Part shown: positions 7,375 to 16,140 of the stretch, one piece after another
How positions within the stretch are numbered: the first letter of the stretch is position 1
Layout of the letters: every line of letters begins with the position of its first letter
NCBI RefSeq assembly: GCF_004339595.1
Contig: NZ_SMFU01000007.1
Location: 742,658-806,657 of the forward strand
Length of the DNA: 64,000 nucleotides
From: Marinobacterium mangrovicola
GTDB lineage: Bacteria > Pseudomonadota > Gammaproteobacteria > Pseudomonadales > Balneatricaceae
Reading direction: 5' to 3'
Position numbers and translations under genes: made by a program
The notes under the pieces: model-generated
Seen by the model: the letters and a program-made list of their open reading frames with translations, nothing else
Database searches by the model: none
What the model was told of the DNA's origin: nothing

Positions 7375-8310
7375 ATGTTGAAACGCGTAATGACCGCGAC
7401 AGTGCTTTCCCTCAGCCTGTCAGCAGGCGCAGTCTCTGCCGATGATCGTATCTCTATCGGTACCGGCGGCACCGGCGGACTTTTCTATGTGATCGGTGCC
7501 GGTATCTCTGAAGTGATCAACAAGCATCTGGACGGTGTGACCGCCCGCGCTGAAGTGACCGGCGCGTCGGTGGAAAACAACCACCGTGTTGCCGCCGGGC
7601 AGATGCAGCTCGGTTTCTCATCCTCCTCCACACTTTATGAAGCCAAGCATGGCGAAGGCCCGTTCGAGGCGCGTGGTTCGCTGGACGTGGCCGCTATCGC
7701 TTATCTCTATCCTGCCGTGCTGCAGGTTGCTACCGTGGATGGGACAGGTGTCGAATCCTTTGACGATCTGAAGGGCAAACGCGTCAGCATCGGCCCACCG
7801 GGAAGCAACGCTGCAGTATTGGCGACCCGTTTGCTACAGGCTTATGGCGTGTTTGACGATATTACGCCGCGTTTCCTCTCCTACACCGAGGGTGTCAAAG
7901 CGCTGAACGATGGGCAGGTTGATGCCGCAGTTGTGCTGGCCGGTGCGCCGACAGCCTCTTTGATCGACCTGGATTCACAGGCCGATATGCGTCTGCTCTC
8001 TGCCGATGCGGGCGTCCTTTCTGGCCTGATCGAGAAATATCCGTTCTACCAGTCCTACACCCTGAAAGCCGGTACCTATTCCGATCAGACTGAAGAGATC
8101 AGCGTGATCAACGATCCGGCGGTCCTGTTTGCCAGCGGCAGTGCCGATCAGAGCAAAATCTACGATATCACCAACGCCATCTTCTCCAACCTGGAGGAGC
8201 TGCAGCAGGTGCATCCTCTGGCGAAAGAGATTCAGCCGGAAACCGCGACGCAGACGCCGATCCCGCTGCACCCCGGTGCACAGAAGTACTTCGATCAGTC
8301 AGCTCAATAA
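7375..8310 (+). CDS. TAXI-family TRAP transporter binding protein
   Basis: Periplasmic receptor of 311 residues with a signal peptide (cut after AVSA). The mature protein opens with ISIGTGGTGGLFYVIGAGISEVIN, the TAXI-family hallmark, and carries the usual GPPGSNAAVLATRLL segment. It captures an organic anion, often a dicarboxylate or glutamate in known members, and hands it to the fused permease encoded 12 bases downstream. The ATG at 7375 has GGAGC nicely spaced upstream; the upstream in-frame TTG at 7363 is not needed. Expression is probably set by the two-component pair upstream. Confidence 0.92.
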   Translation: MLKRVMTATVLSLSLSAGAVSADDRISIGTGGTGGLFYVIGAGISEVINKHLDGVTARAEVTGASVENNHRVAAGQMQLGFSSSSTLYEAKHGEGPFEARGSLDVAAIAYLYPAVLQVATVDGTGVESFDDLKGKRVSIGPPGSNAAVLATRLLQAYGVFDDITPRFLSYTEGVKALNDGQVDAAVVLAGAPTASLIDLDSQADMRLLSADAGVLSGLIEKYPFYQSYTLKAGTYSDQTEEISVINDPAVLFASGSADQSKIYDITNAIFSNLEELQQVHPLAKEIQPETATQTPIPLHPGAQKYFDQSAQ

Positions 8311-8322
8311 CAGGGGGCTGTG

Positions 8323-10263
8323 ATGGCGCAGTTTAATCTGTCGCGCCTGCTGCTGGAGTCCCCTCAGGGGGGCTCCATTGAGCGTGGCGTATTTTCCGGT
8401 TTGTTTTGTCTGCTCGCTACAGCCGTGGCGGCGCTGGTGCTTTATGGCGCTTACTATGGCGGTATCACCGCGCTGCTGCTGCGCTCGAGCTTTTTCTCCC
8501 TGGTGGCCTGTGCCGGTCTAATCTATTACGCCCTGCAGATGGGGCGCTGGGCACGGATTCCACTTTATATTCTGGCGTTTGTCGCGCTGATTCCGGGGCC
8601 GTACCTCTGGCACAGCTACATGGATATCATCATGCGCGGCGCCATGTCGGTCCCCGAGGATACCTGGGTGTTCCTGGCGCTGATCAGCGTGGTGTTCCTG
8701 TTCGTACGCATCGCCGTGGGCTGGGCGCTGGTGGTGCTGATGGCGCTGGCGTTTCTGTACGCCTGGTTCGGTTACCTGATCCCCGGTAAATATGGCCATG
8801 GTGGCTATGGTCTGGACCGGCTCACCTCAACGCTGATGCTGTCCACGGAAGGGGTCTATGGCGTCCCCATGGGCGTAGCCGTTGAATACATATTTCTTTT
8901 CGGTCTGTTTGGTACGCTGCTGACCAAAATCGGCACGGGTTCGGTATTTGTCGATATCGCACGCGGCCTTACCGGTCGTGTACAGGGCGGCCCCGGTTTG
9001 TCAGCCGCGCTCTCCAGTGCCTTGCTGGGTTCTCTGAACGGCAGCGCAGTGGCGAACGTGGTCACCACAGGCACCTTTACCATTCCGTTGATGAAAAAGG
9101 TGGGTTACAGCCCGAAGCTGGCTGGCGCCATTGAAGCGGCGGCATCCTCCGCGGGGCAAATTATGCCGCCGGTGATGGGCGCTGCGGCCTTCCTGATGGC
9201 AGAGATGATCGGTATTCCCTACGCCGAGGTCGCGCTGGCGGCGCTGGTGCCGGCATTGCTTTATCTCTTCGCATTGATGTTGGCGGTACGCCTGGAAGCG
9301 GGGCGCCTGGGCCTGGAACGCGATACTGCGGCTGGGTTGAAACTGCTGGGCGAGACGCTGCGCAGCCGCGGCTATCTGCTGGCGCCGTTGATTGCGCTGA
9401 TCGGCCTGATGATCGCCGGTAAGTCGCCGACCCAAGCGGCGGTGCTCGGTATCGTCGTCGGCCTGTTGATCAGCCCCTGGAGCAAGCTGACCCGTGTCGG
9501 CCCGGTGGACCTGGTGGAATGCTGTAAGGATACGCTGATTAACACGCTGCCGATCGTAGCGGCGGTAGCCTCAGCGGGCGTGATCATCGGGATCCTTAAC
9601 CTCACTGGTATGGGGCTGATGGTTTCCGGCCTGATTATCGAGATCGGTGGCGGAAACCTCTGGGCGGTGCTGCTGTTGACCGCTCTGGCATCGTTTATCC
9701 TCGGCATGGGGCTGCCCACCTCGGCGGCTTATCTGCTGCTGGCGGTGCTGGTAGCGCCGGCGATGACTCAGCTGGGCATGAACGTGTTGTCCGCCCATAT
9801 GTTCATCTTTTACTTCGGCCTGGTTTCCGCGATTACACCACCGGTGGCACTGGCGGCCTACGCGGCGGCAACCATTTCCGGCGCCAAGCCAAACGAGACT
9901 GCAGTGGAGGCGATGCGCCTTGGTTTTGTAAAACTGCTGATACCTTTCCTGTTCGTCACCATGCCGGGGATCCTGTTGATAGGCGATGGCATCAGCATTG
10001 CCGTTGCGATCGCACTGACCACCCTGGCGACCTTCTCCATGGGGGTGGGATTCTCGGGCTGGTTGGGCAGCACGCTCAGTACAGCTCAGCGCTCACTCTA
10101 TGTGGTGGCAGCGGTGCTGATCGCCTGGCCGGAACTGGCGACCAATACCGATCTGTTCGTATTGGCTGCCCGTGGGGCAGGGATGGTTATCCTGGTCGCG
10201 ATGCTGGTCCGGGGGCATCTGGAACATCGCTGTTCGCAGCGTGCCAGCCTCGCCACGGATTAA
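8323..10263 (+). CDS. TRAP transporter fused permease (4TM/12TM)
   Basis: Inner-membrane permease of 646 residues in which the small (DctQ-like) and large (DctM-like) subunits are one chain, as usual for TAXI systems. Many hydrophobic segments span the chain. The DctM core shows GSLNGSAVANVVTTGTFTIPLMKKVGY, GQIMPPVMGAAAF and GMGLPTSAAYLLLAVLVAPA. It uses an ion gradient to import the ligand delivered by the TAXI protein. GTG 8320 and ATG 8323 are both possible starts. The operon ends in a strong terminator at 10276-10312. Confidence 0.93.
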   Translation: MAQFNLSRLLLESPQGGSIERGVFSGLFCLLATAVAALVLYGAYYGGITALLLRSSFFSLVACAGLIYYALQMGRWARIPLYILAFVALIPGPYLWHSYMDIIMRGAMSVPEDTWVFLALISVVFLFVRIAVGWALVVLMALAFLYAWFGYLIPGKYGHGGYGLDRLTSTLMLSTEGVYGVPMGVAVEYIFLFGLFGTLLTKIGTGSVFVDIARGLTGRVQGGPGLSAALSSALLGSLNGSAVANVVTTGTFTIPLMKKVGYSPKLAGAIEAAASSAGQIMPPVMGAAAFLMAEMIGIPYAEVALAALVPALLYLFALMLAVRLEAGRLGLERDTAAGLKLLGETLRSRGYLLAPLIALIGLMIAGKSPTQAAVLGIVVGLLISPWSKLTRVGPVDLVECCKDTLINTLPIVAAVASAGVIIGILNLTGMGLMVSGLIIEIGGGNLWAVLLLTALASFILGMGLPTSAAYLLLAVLVAPAMTQLGMNVLSAHMFIFYFGLVSAITPPVALAAYAAATISGAKPNETAVEAMRLGFVKLLIPFLFVTMPGILLIGDGISIAVAIALTTLATFSMGVGFSGWLGSTLSTAQRSLYVVAAVLIAWPELATNTDLFVLAARGAGMVILVAMLVRGHLEHRCSQRASLATD

Positions 10264-10275
10264 GTCTGGCGATAC

Positions 10276-10312
10276 AAAAAAGGCCGATGGTGTTATGCCA
10301 TCGGCCTTTTTT
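10276..10312. terminator. Bidirectional intrinsic terminator
   Basis: A 9-bp stem GGCCGATGG/CCATCGGCC with a 7-base loop is flanked by six A on the left and six T on the right. It can stop both the TRAP operon and the convergent flavoprotein gene that ends at 10335. Confidence 0.92.
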
Positions 10313-10334
10313 ATTTCAAGCGGTAGAGCAGGGG

Positions 10335-11513
10335 TTAAACCACCTGCCCAGCCGCCACACCCGATGCCCAGGCCCACTGGAAGTTATGTCCGCCCAGGTG
10401 GCCGGTCACGTCCAGACACTCGCCGATAAAGTAAAGACCCGGCTGGGTTTTGGCTTCCATGGTTTTTGATGAGACACCATCGGTATCGATGCCGCCGAGG
10501 GTCACTTCAGCGGTGCGATAGCCCTCGGTGCCGCCGGGTTTGATGGTCCAGTGGTGCAGCTGTTGGGCTATCTCTTCCAGGCGTTTGTTGCTGAGGTCCG
10601 CCATATGGCCGCTGAACTGCCAGTGCTCGCAGAGCGCTTGGGCCATCCGCTTGCTCATCAGATGTGACATCTGTGTCAGCAACTCCGACTTGGGATGATC
10701 ATTACGTTGCTGCTTCAGCCACTCAAACAGGTCCAGGTTGGGGAATAGGTCGATCTGGATAGTATCGCCAGGATTCCAGTACGAAGAGATCTGCAGCATC
10801 GCCGGGCCGCTGAGGCCGCGGTGGGTGAATAGCATCGCTTCACGGAAAGTGGTGCCGTTGCAGCTGACGCTGACATCATGAGAGATACCGGAGAGCGGCT
10901 TCAGGTACTCAAGGTCATAGGGCTGCAGGGTGAAGGGCACCAGTGCCGCTCGAACATCACCCACGCTGAGCCCGAACTGACGCGCGATATCGTAGGCGAA
11001 ACCGGTAGCACCGCCATTGGGGATCGACAGGCCGCCGGTGGCGATCACCAGGCTTTCACACTGGAGTTCACCGCCACTGGTGCTCAGATGAAACCCTTTT
11101 TCCAGTGCTTCAACGCTTTCAACCCGGGTATCGGTGACCAGCTGCACGCCGGCCCACTCACACTCGGTGAGCAGCAGCTGCAGGATCTCCTTGCTGGATT
11201 CGTTACAGAACAGCTGGCCCAGGGTCTTCTCATGAAACTCAACGCCGTGACGCTCCACCAGTTCGATAAACTGGGCGGCCGGGTAGCGGCTCAGGGCTGA
11301 TTTGCTGAAGTGCGGGTTGCCCGAGAGAAAGTTCGCAGCGCTGTTATGGATATTGGTGAAATTACAGCGACCGCCGCCGGACATCAGGATCTTGCGCCCG
11401 AGCTTGCGGGTGTGCTCGATAACCAGCACCGAACGTCCACGGTAGCCAGCCACTGCTGCACACATTAGCCCCGAGGCGCCACCGCCGATAATAATCACGT
11501 CGAATTGCTGCAC
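10335..11513 (-). CDS. HI0933-family flavoprotein (BaiN/YhiN-like NAD(P)/FAD oxidoreductase)
   Basis: Cytoplasmic FAD protein of 392 residues. The Rossmann motif IIIGGGASGLMCA starts at about residue 8. The family block RKLGRKILMSGGGRCNFTN follows near residue 36, and the C-terminal FAD contact is GHLGGHNFQWAWASG. The family is widespread but its physiological reaction in proteobacteria is unsettled. The gene is monocistronic on this strand and divergent from the DOPA-dioxygenase-like gene. Confidence 0.88.
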   Translation of the reverse strand: MQQFDVIIIGGGASGLMCAAVAGYRGRSVLVIEHTRKLGRKILMSGGGRCNFTNIHNSAANFLSGNPHFSKSALSRYPAAQFIELVERHGVEFHEKTLGQLFCNESSKEILQLLLTECEWAGVQLVTDTRVESVEALEKGFHLSTSGGELQCESLVIATGGLSIPNGGATGFAYDIARQFGLSVGDVRAALVPFTLQPYDLEYLKPLSGISHDVSVSCNGTTFREAMLFTHRGLSGPAMLQISSYWNPGDTIQIDLFPNLDLFEWLKQQRNDHPKSELLTQMSHLMSKRMAQALCEHWQFSGHMADLSNKRLEEIAQQLHHWTIKPGGTEGYRTAEVTLGGIDTDGVSSKTMEAKTQPGLYFIGECLDVTGHLGGHNFQWAWASGVAAGQVV

Positions 11514-11604
11514 TGAATTTCCCGCATCCGGTTGAAAAGGGCGCAGTTTACCACGTTCATCGGCTGATTCAGGTAAGATCCCCGGGGTAATGCAAGGAGT
11601 TAAT

Positions 11605-11946
11605 ATGTCAGAAATGCCCGTAATCCGTTCTTACCACGCGCACGTTTACTACGACGCAGACAGCTTTGAGCAGGCCCGCGAGCTCTGCGAGGGGGCTGTA
11701 GCAAAATTTGGCATCCCCATGGGGCGTATGCACCAGAAACCGGTGGGCCCTCACCCCGACTGGAGCTGCCAGCTGACCGTCGCCACCTGCCTGATTGGAG
11801 AGGTTATTGGTTGGCTGACATTGAACCGAAAGGGGCTCAATGTGTTCGTACATCCTGATACGGGTGATGATCTGCGGGATCATCGCGACCGTGCGATCTG
11901 GCTTGGCGAAGACAGGCCGCTGAAGCTGGATCAGTTCTACCGCTAA
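11605..11946 (+). CDS. DOPA 4,5-dioxygenase family protein
   Basis: Small cytoplasmic protein of 113 residues resembling extradiol DOPA 4,5-dioxygenases. Conserved histidines are visible in YHAHVYY, GPHPDWS and FVHPDTGDDLRDH, likely metal ligands or catalytic. Fungal and plant relatives cleave DOPA, but bacterial members have no settled substrate. I chose ATG 11605, which has AAGGAG well spaced, over ATG 11590, where that same site would lie inside the gene. The next gene starts about 75 bases later on the same strand. Confidence 0.8.
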   Translation: MSEMPVIRSYHAHVYYDADSFEQARELCEGAVAKFGIPMGRMHQKPVGPHPDWSCQLTVATCLIGEVIGWLTLNRKGLNVFVHPDTGDDLRDHRDRAIWLGEDRPLKLDQFYR

Positions 11947-12020
11947 AGGAACACTGGTAAAAACAGTCAGGGGATGCCTCCCGCAGCGGCACCCAGGGAG
12001 TATCTGGATACTGAGTGCCG

Positions 12021-13943
12021 ATGAGTGATGTGAATGCTGAACTGCCGACGATTCTGGTCGGACCGATCCTGCGCCGGGTTGAAGCCAACCGGCTGGTTAT
12101 CTGGTTACTCACCACGGCGGAGGTCCCGCTGGGGCTCAAGCTTACCTGCGATGGCCAAACGCTATTGGAGCGGGAGCTCAGTGGCGAGGATGTATGGACC
12201 CTGCCTCTTGGTGAACGCTGCTGGCTGCGTCTGGTGGATATAGAACCCGACAGTGATTTTCCTCTGGATAGCTCGATTGAATATGACCTGAGCTATAAAG
12301 ACGCGGATCGATGGGTCTCGCTGGCGGAGTGGGGCAGTGAGCTGCTTTATCCCGGCGAATCTCTCCCCTCGTTTCAGGTAAAATCAAGGCTGGGCGCGAT
12401 CTTCCACGGTTCCTGCCGTAAACCTCATCATCCGGGCGCAGATGGCATGGCCCGCGCCGATACCTGGCTGGAGCAGCACCGCAACGAGCCTGATACCTGG
12501 CCGGCGGTGATGATGCTCAGCGGCGATCAGATCTATGCCGATGATGTTGCCGGTCCCATGCTCGTGGCCTGTCATGAGCTGTCCGATCGCCTGGGACTCT
12601 GGCATGAGCAGTTTGAAGACGCCTGTGTGGCGGATACCTCAGAGCTGGTCAGCAGCGAGCATTGTTACTACCAACGTGAACGCCTGTTGCCCGAAGGCAA
12701 GACAGGGGAGACCGCACGCAGGTCGTTGTTCAGCGGCGTAAAGAAACCGATCTTTACCTCCGATAACGCGCATAACCACCTGATCAGCTTTGCCGAGATG
12801 ATCGCCGCCTACTGCCTGGCCTGGTCGCCCTGTGCCTGGAGCGAACTGAAGCTGGCGCTGCCTGATGGGCTTGATGACCAGCAGACGACGCTCTATTACC
12901 AGGAGCGAGAGGTGATCGATGCCTTCCGCGAGCAGCTACCCCGGGTAAGACGGGTGATGGCCCATCTACCCACCTACATGATCTTTGACGATCATGATGT
13001 CACCGATGACTGGAACCTTTCTGCCGCCTGGGAGGTATCCGCCTATGGCCATCCGTTTTCGCGGCGGATTATCGGTAACGCCCTGATCGCCTACCTGCTC
13101 TGCCAGGGCTTGGGCAACAACCCTGGCCCGCTGAAGAAAAATCTCGGTGAGCCGGTGGAACGATGGTTAGGCGATCGAAGACCGGCTCCTCATGACGAGC
13201 TGATCGAGACATTGACCCGCTTTGAGGGCTGGGATTATCTGATTCCAATGGAGCCGGCGGTGCTGGTTCTGGATACGCGCACCCGACGCTGGCGCGCGGA
13301 GAGCAATCTGGCCAGCCCCTCGGGTCTGATGGACTGGGAGGCGCTGACCGAGCTGCAGCAGCAACTGCTGGACCGGGAGGCGGTGGTGCTGGTTTCGGCG
13401 GCGCCCGTATTCGGTGTGAAGTTGATCGAAACCGTGCAGAAGGTATTCACCTGGTTTGGTCATCCACTGATGGTGGATGCGGAAAACTGGATGGCTCATC
13501 CGGGCGCCGCCAATGTGATGCTTAATATCTTTCGCCATACCCGTACGCCCAAGCACTTCGTCATACTGTCGGGCGATGTGCACTACTCCTTTGTCTACGA
13601 TATCGAGATCCGCTTTCGCAAGGGCGGGCCAAAAATCTGGCAGATCACCAGCAGTGGTTTGAAAAACGAGTTTCCGGACCGTCTGCTGAAGGTATTTGAT
13701 CGCCTCAACCGCTGGCTTTACGCACCCTGGTCGCCGCTTAACTGGTTTACCCGCAGGCGTCGCATGAGAGTATCGCCCAGGCGGCCCGAAGGGGCTGATG
13801 AGGGATGCCGCCTGGTGAATAGTTCCGGCATGGGGCTGGTGCGTTTCGCTGCCGATGGCGAGCCGGAAGAGGTGTGGCAGCTGGGTGCCGATGGCCGCGA
13901 TACCCGCTTTTCACTCAGCGACGAGGAGGAGCACTGGGGCTGA
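12021..13943 (+). CDS. PhoD-like metallophosphatase
   Basis: Protein of 640 residues with metal-binding motifs of the PhoD/purple-phosphatase type: GSCRKPHHPG, LSGDQIYADD, FDDHDVTDDW and LSGDVHYSF, in that order. The family hydrolyses phosphomonoesters or diesters using Fe/Ca or related metals. Unlike classical exported PhoD it has no signal peptide, so a cytoplasmic role is likely. The start is uncertain: ATG 12021 (PMSDVN reading from GTG 12015) has no strong ribosome site. No phosphate-stress genes are adjacent. Confidence 0.82.
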   Translation: MSDVNAELPTILVGPILRRVEANRLVIWLLTTAEVPLGLKLTCDGQTLLERELSGEDVWTLPLGERCWLRLVDIEPDSDFPLDSSIEYDLSYKDADRWVSLAEWGSELLYPGESLPSFQVKSRLGAIFHGSCRKPHHPGADGMARADTWLEQHRNEPDTWPAVMMLSGDQIYADDVAGPMLVACHELSDRLGLWHEQFEDACVADTSELVSSEHCYYQRERLLPEGKTGETARRSLFSGVKKPIFTSDNAHNHLISFAEMIAAYCLAWSPCAWSELKLALPDGLDDQQTTLYYQEREVIDAFREQLPRVRRVMAHLPTYMIFDDHDVTDDWNLSAAWEVSAYGHPFSRRIIGNALIAYLLCQGLGNNPGPLKKNLGEPVERWLGDRRPAPHDELIETLTRFEGWDYLIPMEPAVLVLDTRTRRWRAESNLASPSGLMDWEALTELQQQLLDREAVVLVSAAPVFGVKLIETVQKVFTWFGHPLMVDAENWMAHPGAANVMLNIFRHTRTPKHFVILSGDVHYSFVYDIEIRFRKGGPKIWQITSSGLKNEFPDRLLKVFDRLNRWLYAPWSPLNWFTRRRRMRVSPRRPEGADEGCRLVNSSGMGLVRFAADGEPEEVWQLGADGRDTRFSLSDEEEHWG

Positions 13944-14058
13944 TATGAGGGCATTCGTGCAATAAGCTGATCTCGGACATTCCTATATCTTACAGGGATG
14001 TTAGTCTTAATCCCCATTATATATATTAGATAGTTCTTATTTTGGCGGATCCCCAGCT

Positions 14059-16140
14059 ATGCCCTTCCAAAGGTTGCTGCTTTGGCTGACCGGCAGTCTG
14101 ATACTGCTTGCGCTTGGCGCACTTATTCTCTGGCCCACCGACTCAGGGCAACCCCTGGCTGAGCAGAAAGAAACGGCGGTTGCGCCAGCTCAGTATCGGT
14201 TGCGCATGGGCTACAACATGCCCGAAGGCAGCGTGATGCACGCGGCAGCGGTTCGCCTTGCAGAGCAGGTGAAGCAAGACTCTGGCGGGCGGCTGCAGAT
14301 AGAGCTCTACCCCAACCAGGCGCTGGGCAATGACCACCAGATGCTGGAAATGGCTCGCGATAGCGAACTGGATATGGTGCTCACGCCCACGGCGAAGCTG
14401 AGTATCTCGCTGCCAGAGATGCAGTATGCCGACCTGCCGTTTTATTTTCCCTCTCAGGATGATGTCTACGCGCTGCTAGATGGCGAACCCGGCCAGATAC
14501 TGCTGAGCCGGATGGCGCGCATCGGTCTGGTGGGGCTCACGTTCTGGGGTAACGGCTTTAAACAGTTTACCGCCAATGAGTCCTTGCTCACGCCTAAGCA
14601 GTTTGAGGGCAAGCGGTTCCGGGTAATGAAAAGCCGGCTGCTGAAGCAACAGTTCGAGATGCTGGGAGCCGAGGCGGTGCCGATCGATTTTCATCAGGTA
14701 CGGGCAGCGCTGCGTGATGGTGTGGTCGATGGTCAGGAAAACCCTCTCGCGGCGATTTATGCCGTTGGTATTCATCAGGAACAGAGTCATCTGATTCTGT
14801 CGTCCCACGCCTATCTCGCCTACGTTCTTTCCATCAGTGAAACCAGTTTCAATCGGCTTCCCGGGCCGTTGCAGCGGCTGCTTATCGCCAGTGCTCGGGA
14901 GCAGACCGCCTGGCAGCGTGACGAGACGGAGCGGCGTGAACAGGGGCTCCTGAAAGAAATCGAAGATTCCGGCGTCACTATCGAACAGCTGAGCGAGGCG
15001 CAGCGAGCAAAGTTCAGGGAACGCCTCAGGCTGCTGGTGGAACGGTTCGAGCCGATCATCGGGGCTGATCTGATCGCCATTAGCGATGAGTACCTGATGG
15101 AGCGTTACGCGGCTAGTGAGCGCAGCTTGATCGGGATCGATATGGATTTGACGCTCGCGAATGGTGATGTCGGGGTGGATATTAAACGCGGAGCCGAGCT
15201 GGCGCTGAAAAATTTTCCCGAGCTGGGTTCCGTTGCCATGAATAACAGCGGTCAGCCGAGTCTGGCCCTGCGCAACATGGAACGGTTTGTCGGAAACCCG
15301 CGGGTGATCGCCATACTCGGTGGTACCAGCGCGGCGACGTTAAGAGAACAGCTGCCGCTGATCAACGAGGCCGGTATCCCGGTGCTGCTGCCCTGGGTGG
15401 TGGAAGCGAGCCTGTTTAAACAGGATGGCAATCGCACTCTGTTTTCCATCGGTATGTCCAGCGATCATCTGGCGGAGCGGATTCTTGCATCTGCCCAGGA
15501 AAAGTCCGTAAAGCGGATCGGCCTGGTAACCGAGAACAGCGCTACGGGCATCGAACTGGCTGGCCAGCTTGAGCGGTCACTGAGGGGGAGCGGAGTAGCG
15601 CTCGGCAATCTTGTTAAGTTGAATGTGGGCAGTTCCGAGGTGGGTGCTGAGCAGTTGCAGGCACTGATCGATAGCAGTGAATACTGGGTTGTCGCGTTAG
15701 GTCGGCCGGCTCAGTATCCGGTACTGAGGCAGCTGGCGGTAGTGGCCGGAGAGCACAGTGTGCTATCACTGTGGAACAGTGTGCCCAGTGGACAGAAGGT
15801 GATCGAATGCCTGCGCACCGACATCGATGCCCAGGCCTACAATCAGTTGGAACGGCAGTATATTGAACACTATGGCGTGACTCCGCAGGTGCCGATGGCA
15901 CTGGTAAGGGGTTACGATGCGGGGCTGTTACTGTCAGAATCGATCGAACAACTTCAACATAAGGAGCTCGCTCTGAGCCGCGAAAATCTCCTCACTCAGC
16001 TTGAGAATCTGCCGCCTGTGCAGGGGGTGATTCGCCACTATGATCCGGCTTACGCACCCGGCCAGCATCGGGCCCTGAGCTTCGATGACTATGCTGTTTC
16101 GCCTCAGGGTTGCAGGCTGGAAGGGAGTGTCGCGCAGTGA
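14059..16140 (+). CDS. Fused DctP-type and LivK-type periplasmic binding protein
   Basis: A 693-residue chain with two binding-protein domains in series. An N-terminal hydrophobic segment (about 4-26) is a signal peptide or anchor. Residues about 45-345 match TRAP DctP receptors (LRMGYNMPEGSVMHAAA; Arg188 in FRVMKS, the position that grips the carboxylate; GQENP at 225). Residues about 355-690 match the ABC LivK/Peripla_BP_6 fold (GIDMDLTLANGDVGVDIKRG; NPRVIAILGGTSAA). No TRAP or ABC permease lies beside it. The stop overlaps the GTG of a membrane GGDEF-EAL gene, so the likely job is ligand sensing for c-di-GMP control. No clear ribosome site is seen at the ATG. Confidence 0.85.
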   Translation: MPFQRLLLWLTGSLILLALGALILWPTDSGQPLAEQKETAVAPAQYRLRMGYNMPEGSVMHAAAVRLAEQVKQDSGGRLQIELYPNQALGNDHQMLEMARDSELDMVLTPTAKLSISLPEMQYADLPFYFPSQDDVYALLDGEPGQILLSRMARIGLVGLTFWGNGFKQFTANESLLTPKQFEGKRFRVMKSRLLKQQFEMLGAEAVPIDFHQVRAALRDGVVDGQENPLAAIYAVGIHQEQSHLILSSHAYLAYVLSISETSFNRLPGPLQRLLIASAREQTAWQRDETERREQGLLKEIEDSGVTIEQLSEAQRAKFRERLRLLVERFEPIIGADLIAISDEYLMERYAASERSLIGIDMDLTLANGDVGVDIKRGAELALKNFPELGSVAMNNSGQPSLALRNMERFVGNPRVIAILGGTSAATLREQLPLINEAGIPVLLPWVVEASLFKQDGNRTLFSIGMSSDHLAERILASAQEKSVKRIGLVTENSATGIELAGQLERSLRGSGVALGNLVKLNVGSSEVGAEQLQALIDSSEYWVVALGRPAQYPVLRQLAVVAGEHSVLSLWNSVPSGQKVIECLRTDIDAQAYNQLERQYIEHYGVTPQVPMALVRGYDAGLLLSESIEQLQHKELALSRENLLTQLENLPPVQGVIRHYDPAYAPGQHRALSFDDYAVSPQGCRLEGSVAQ

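Noticed and set aside
13944-14058. Inverted repeat ACATTCCT/AGGGATGT after the PhoD-like gene as a terminator
   Set aside because: It has one mismatch, a short stem and no T-run directly after, so I do not call it.
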